DNA of 64,000 nucleotides from Leptotrichia massiliensis (GTDB lineage Bacteria; Fusobacteriota; Fusobacteriia; Fusobacteriales; Leptotrichiaceae): NCBI RefSeq assembly GCF_900104625.1, contig NZ_FNVZ01000005.1, positions 1,240,001 to 1,304,000 of the forward strand, read 5' to 3'. Shown piece by piece: positions 63,229 to 64,000 of this stretch (position 1 is its first letter; each line of letters starts with the position of its first letter). The notes under the pieces were generated by a model. It saw only the letters and a program-made list of their open reading frames with translations, ran no database searches and was not told where the DNA came from. The position numbers and the translations under genes were made by a program.

Positions 63229-64000
63229 TTATTTTTCATACGGCAATCCTGATGCCTTCGGAGCTTTTGATTTTCCTACAAATCCAACTAATGCCAATAA
63301 AGTTAAAACGTATGGTATCATTGTCAAAAATTGTTGAGATATTGGCAGTCCGATTGTTTTTGAAACATCTGCAAATGCTTGTCCGAAAGCAAACAATAGA
63401 CTTGCCAAAATTGCTCCTATTGGATTCCATTTCCCAAAAATCATTGCTGCCAAGGCGATATATCCACGTCCTGCTGACATATTATTTGAAAAGGCAGGAA
63501 GCAATACGGCTGTAAGGTAAGCTCCACCAAGTCCTGCTAATGCACCTGATATAAGTACAGCGATATATCTTGTCTTGTAAACACTTATTCCAACTGTATC
63601 AGCTGCTAATGGATGTTCTCCAACTGAACGGATTCTCAAACCTAAAACAGTTTTATACAAAAAGAAATACATTGCTATAGCAACGGCATAAATCAGTATT
63701 ATCATTAATGGACGATTTGCCAATGATTTTGCTAATGGAGTACTTCCAGCAGTTTTAAAGATAGTTTTTATTGAATATGAAGTTATTGCAGCTGCAAACA
63801 GATTTATTGCAACTCCACTTATAATTTGATTTCCTCTAAGGTTGATACTGATTATTGCATGAATTAGCGAAATTAGAATTCCCACTATTATTCCAAAAAT
63901 TATTCCTAAATATGGATTCCCTGTAGTTATATTAGCAACTGCTGTTGCAAATGCTGAACTTAACATAATTCCTTCAAGTCCAATATTAACAATTCCACTT
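63229..64000 (-). CDS. Nucleoside/sugar ABC transporter permease (partial)
   Basis: The reading frame stays open to the window edge, where SGIVNIGLEGIM joins onto MLSSAFATAVANITTG; the start lies beyond 64000. VNIGLEGIM, the helix ending LISLIHAIISINLRGNQIISGVAINLFA and GLGGAYLTAVLLPAFSNNMSAGRGYIALAAMIFGKWNPIGA are diagnostic of the BmpA/NupQ-type permease pair (BPD_transp_2). Usual substrates are nucleosides. The partner permease, ATPase and binding protein would lie upstream, outside this window. Confidence 0.9.
   Translation of the reverse strand, partial: SGIVNIGLEGIMLSSAFATAVANITTGNPYLGIIFGIIVGILISLIHAIISINLRGNQIISGVAINLFAAAITSYSIKTIFKTAGSTPLAKSLANRPLMIILIYAVAIAMYFFLYKTVLGLRIRSVGEHPLAADTVGISVYKTRYIAVLISGALAGLGGAYLTAVLLPAFSNNMSAGRGYIALAAMIFGKWNPIGAILASLLFAFGQAFADVSKTIGLPISQQFLTMIPYVLTLLALVGFVGKSKAPKASGLPYEK

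Overview
The window looks like a chromosome segment of a low-GC, Gram-negative anaerobe of the Fusobacteriota, most likely Leptotrichia or a close relative. The DNA is strongly AT-rich and nearly every gene has an AAGGAG-type ribosome site. The cell is a diderm: there is a heptose-7-phosphate kinase for LPS, a secretin and many lipoproteins. The ATP synthase c subunit carries a sodium-binding signature. The genus is inferred from these traits, not from a database search.

Layout. From 0 to 31.5 kb everything reads on the minus strand: dapB, a glyoxalase, a DUF4912 protein, a complete F1Fo ATP synthase operon (atpBEFHAGDC), a CASTOR/POLLUX-type channel, a GHL10 glycoside hydrolase-like protein, and the arginine cluster argC-J-B-D-(unknown)-F. 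The arginine cluster is preceded by a promoter, a 24-codon leader peptide containing Arg-Arg-Ile-Arg, and a set of mutually exclusive RNA pairings ending in a terminator. Then come a nuclease-family protein, an O-methyltransferase, and a compact type IV pilus / type II secretion cluster (pilC ... major pilin) with a ROK sugar kinase and hldA inside it. Two small Cys-containing lipoproteins close this part.

From 31.7 to 48.2 kb the orientation flips. This is an accessory island on the plus strand with one minus-strand CPBP protease. It holds a two-component system with a PepSY protein, two DUF2628-like membrane proteins, four full-length paralogues of a secreted protein family (core resembling DUF6683) plus a hybrid and a decayed copy, a TraX-like protein, duplicated membrane proteins, and several lipoproteins. 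Five transcription units in the island start just downstream of the same 20-bp element (YTCTMATNTTNTTTTAATNT). I propose this as the binding site of the island's own OmpR-type regulator. The island is bounded by related terminator-like repeats in inverted orientation, which could explain the flip. It is the best candidate here for an undescribed system.

From 48.3 to 64 kb the minus strand resumes: fabD, fabH and rpmF, a DUF389 protein, a GNAT-CDF fusion transporter, a large Bacillus-type SRP RNA with a consensus promoter, a SWIM/SNF2 helicase, a DUF1439-like lipoprotein, uvrA, a repeat-rich intergenic stretch, a methyltransferase, and the 3' part of a nucleoside/sugar ABC permease that runs off the window. 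Dispersed intergenic repeats occur at 2.5, 20.8, 50.8, 58.7 and 61.9-62.3 kb. No tRNA, rRNA, CRISPR array or intact insertion sequence was seen.
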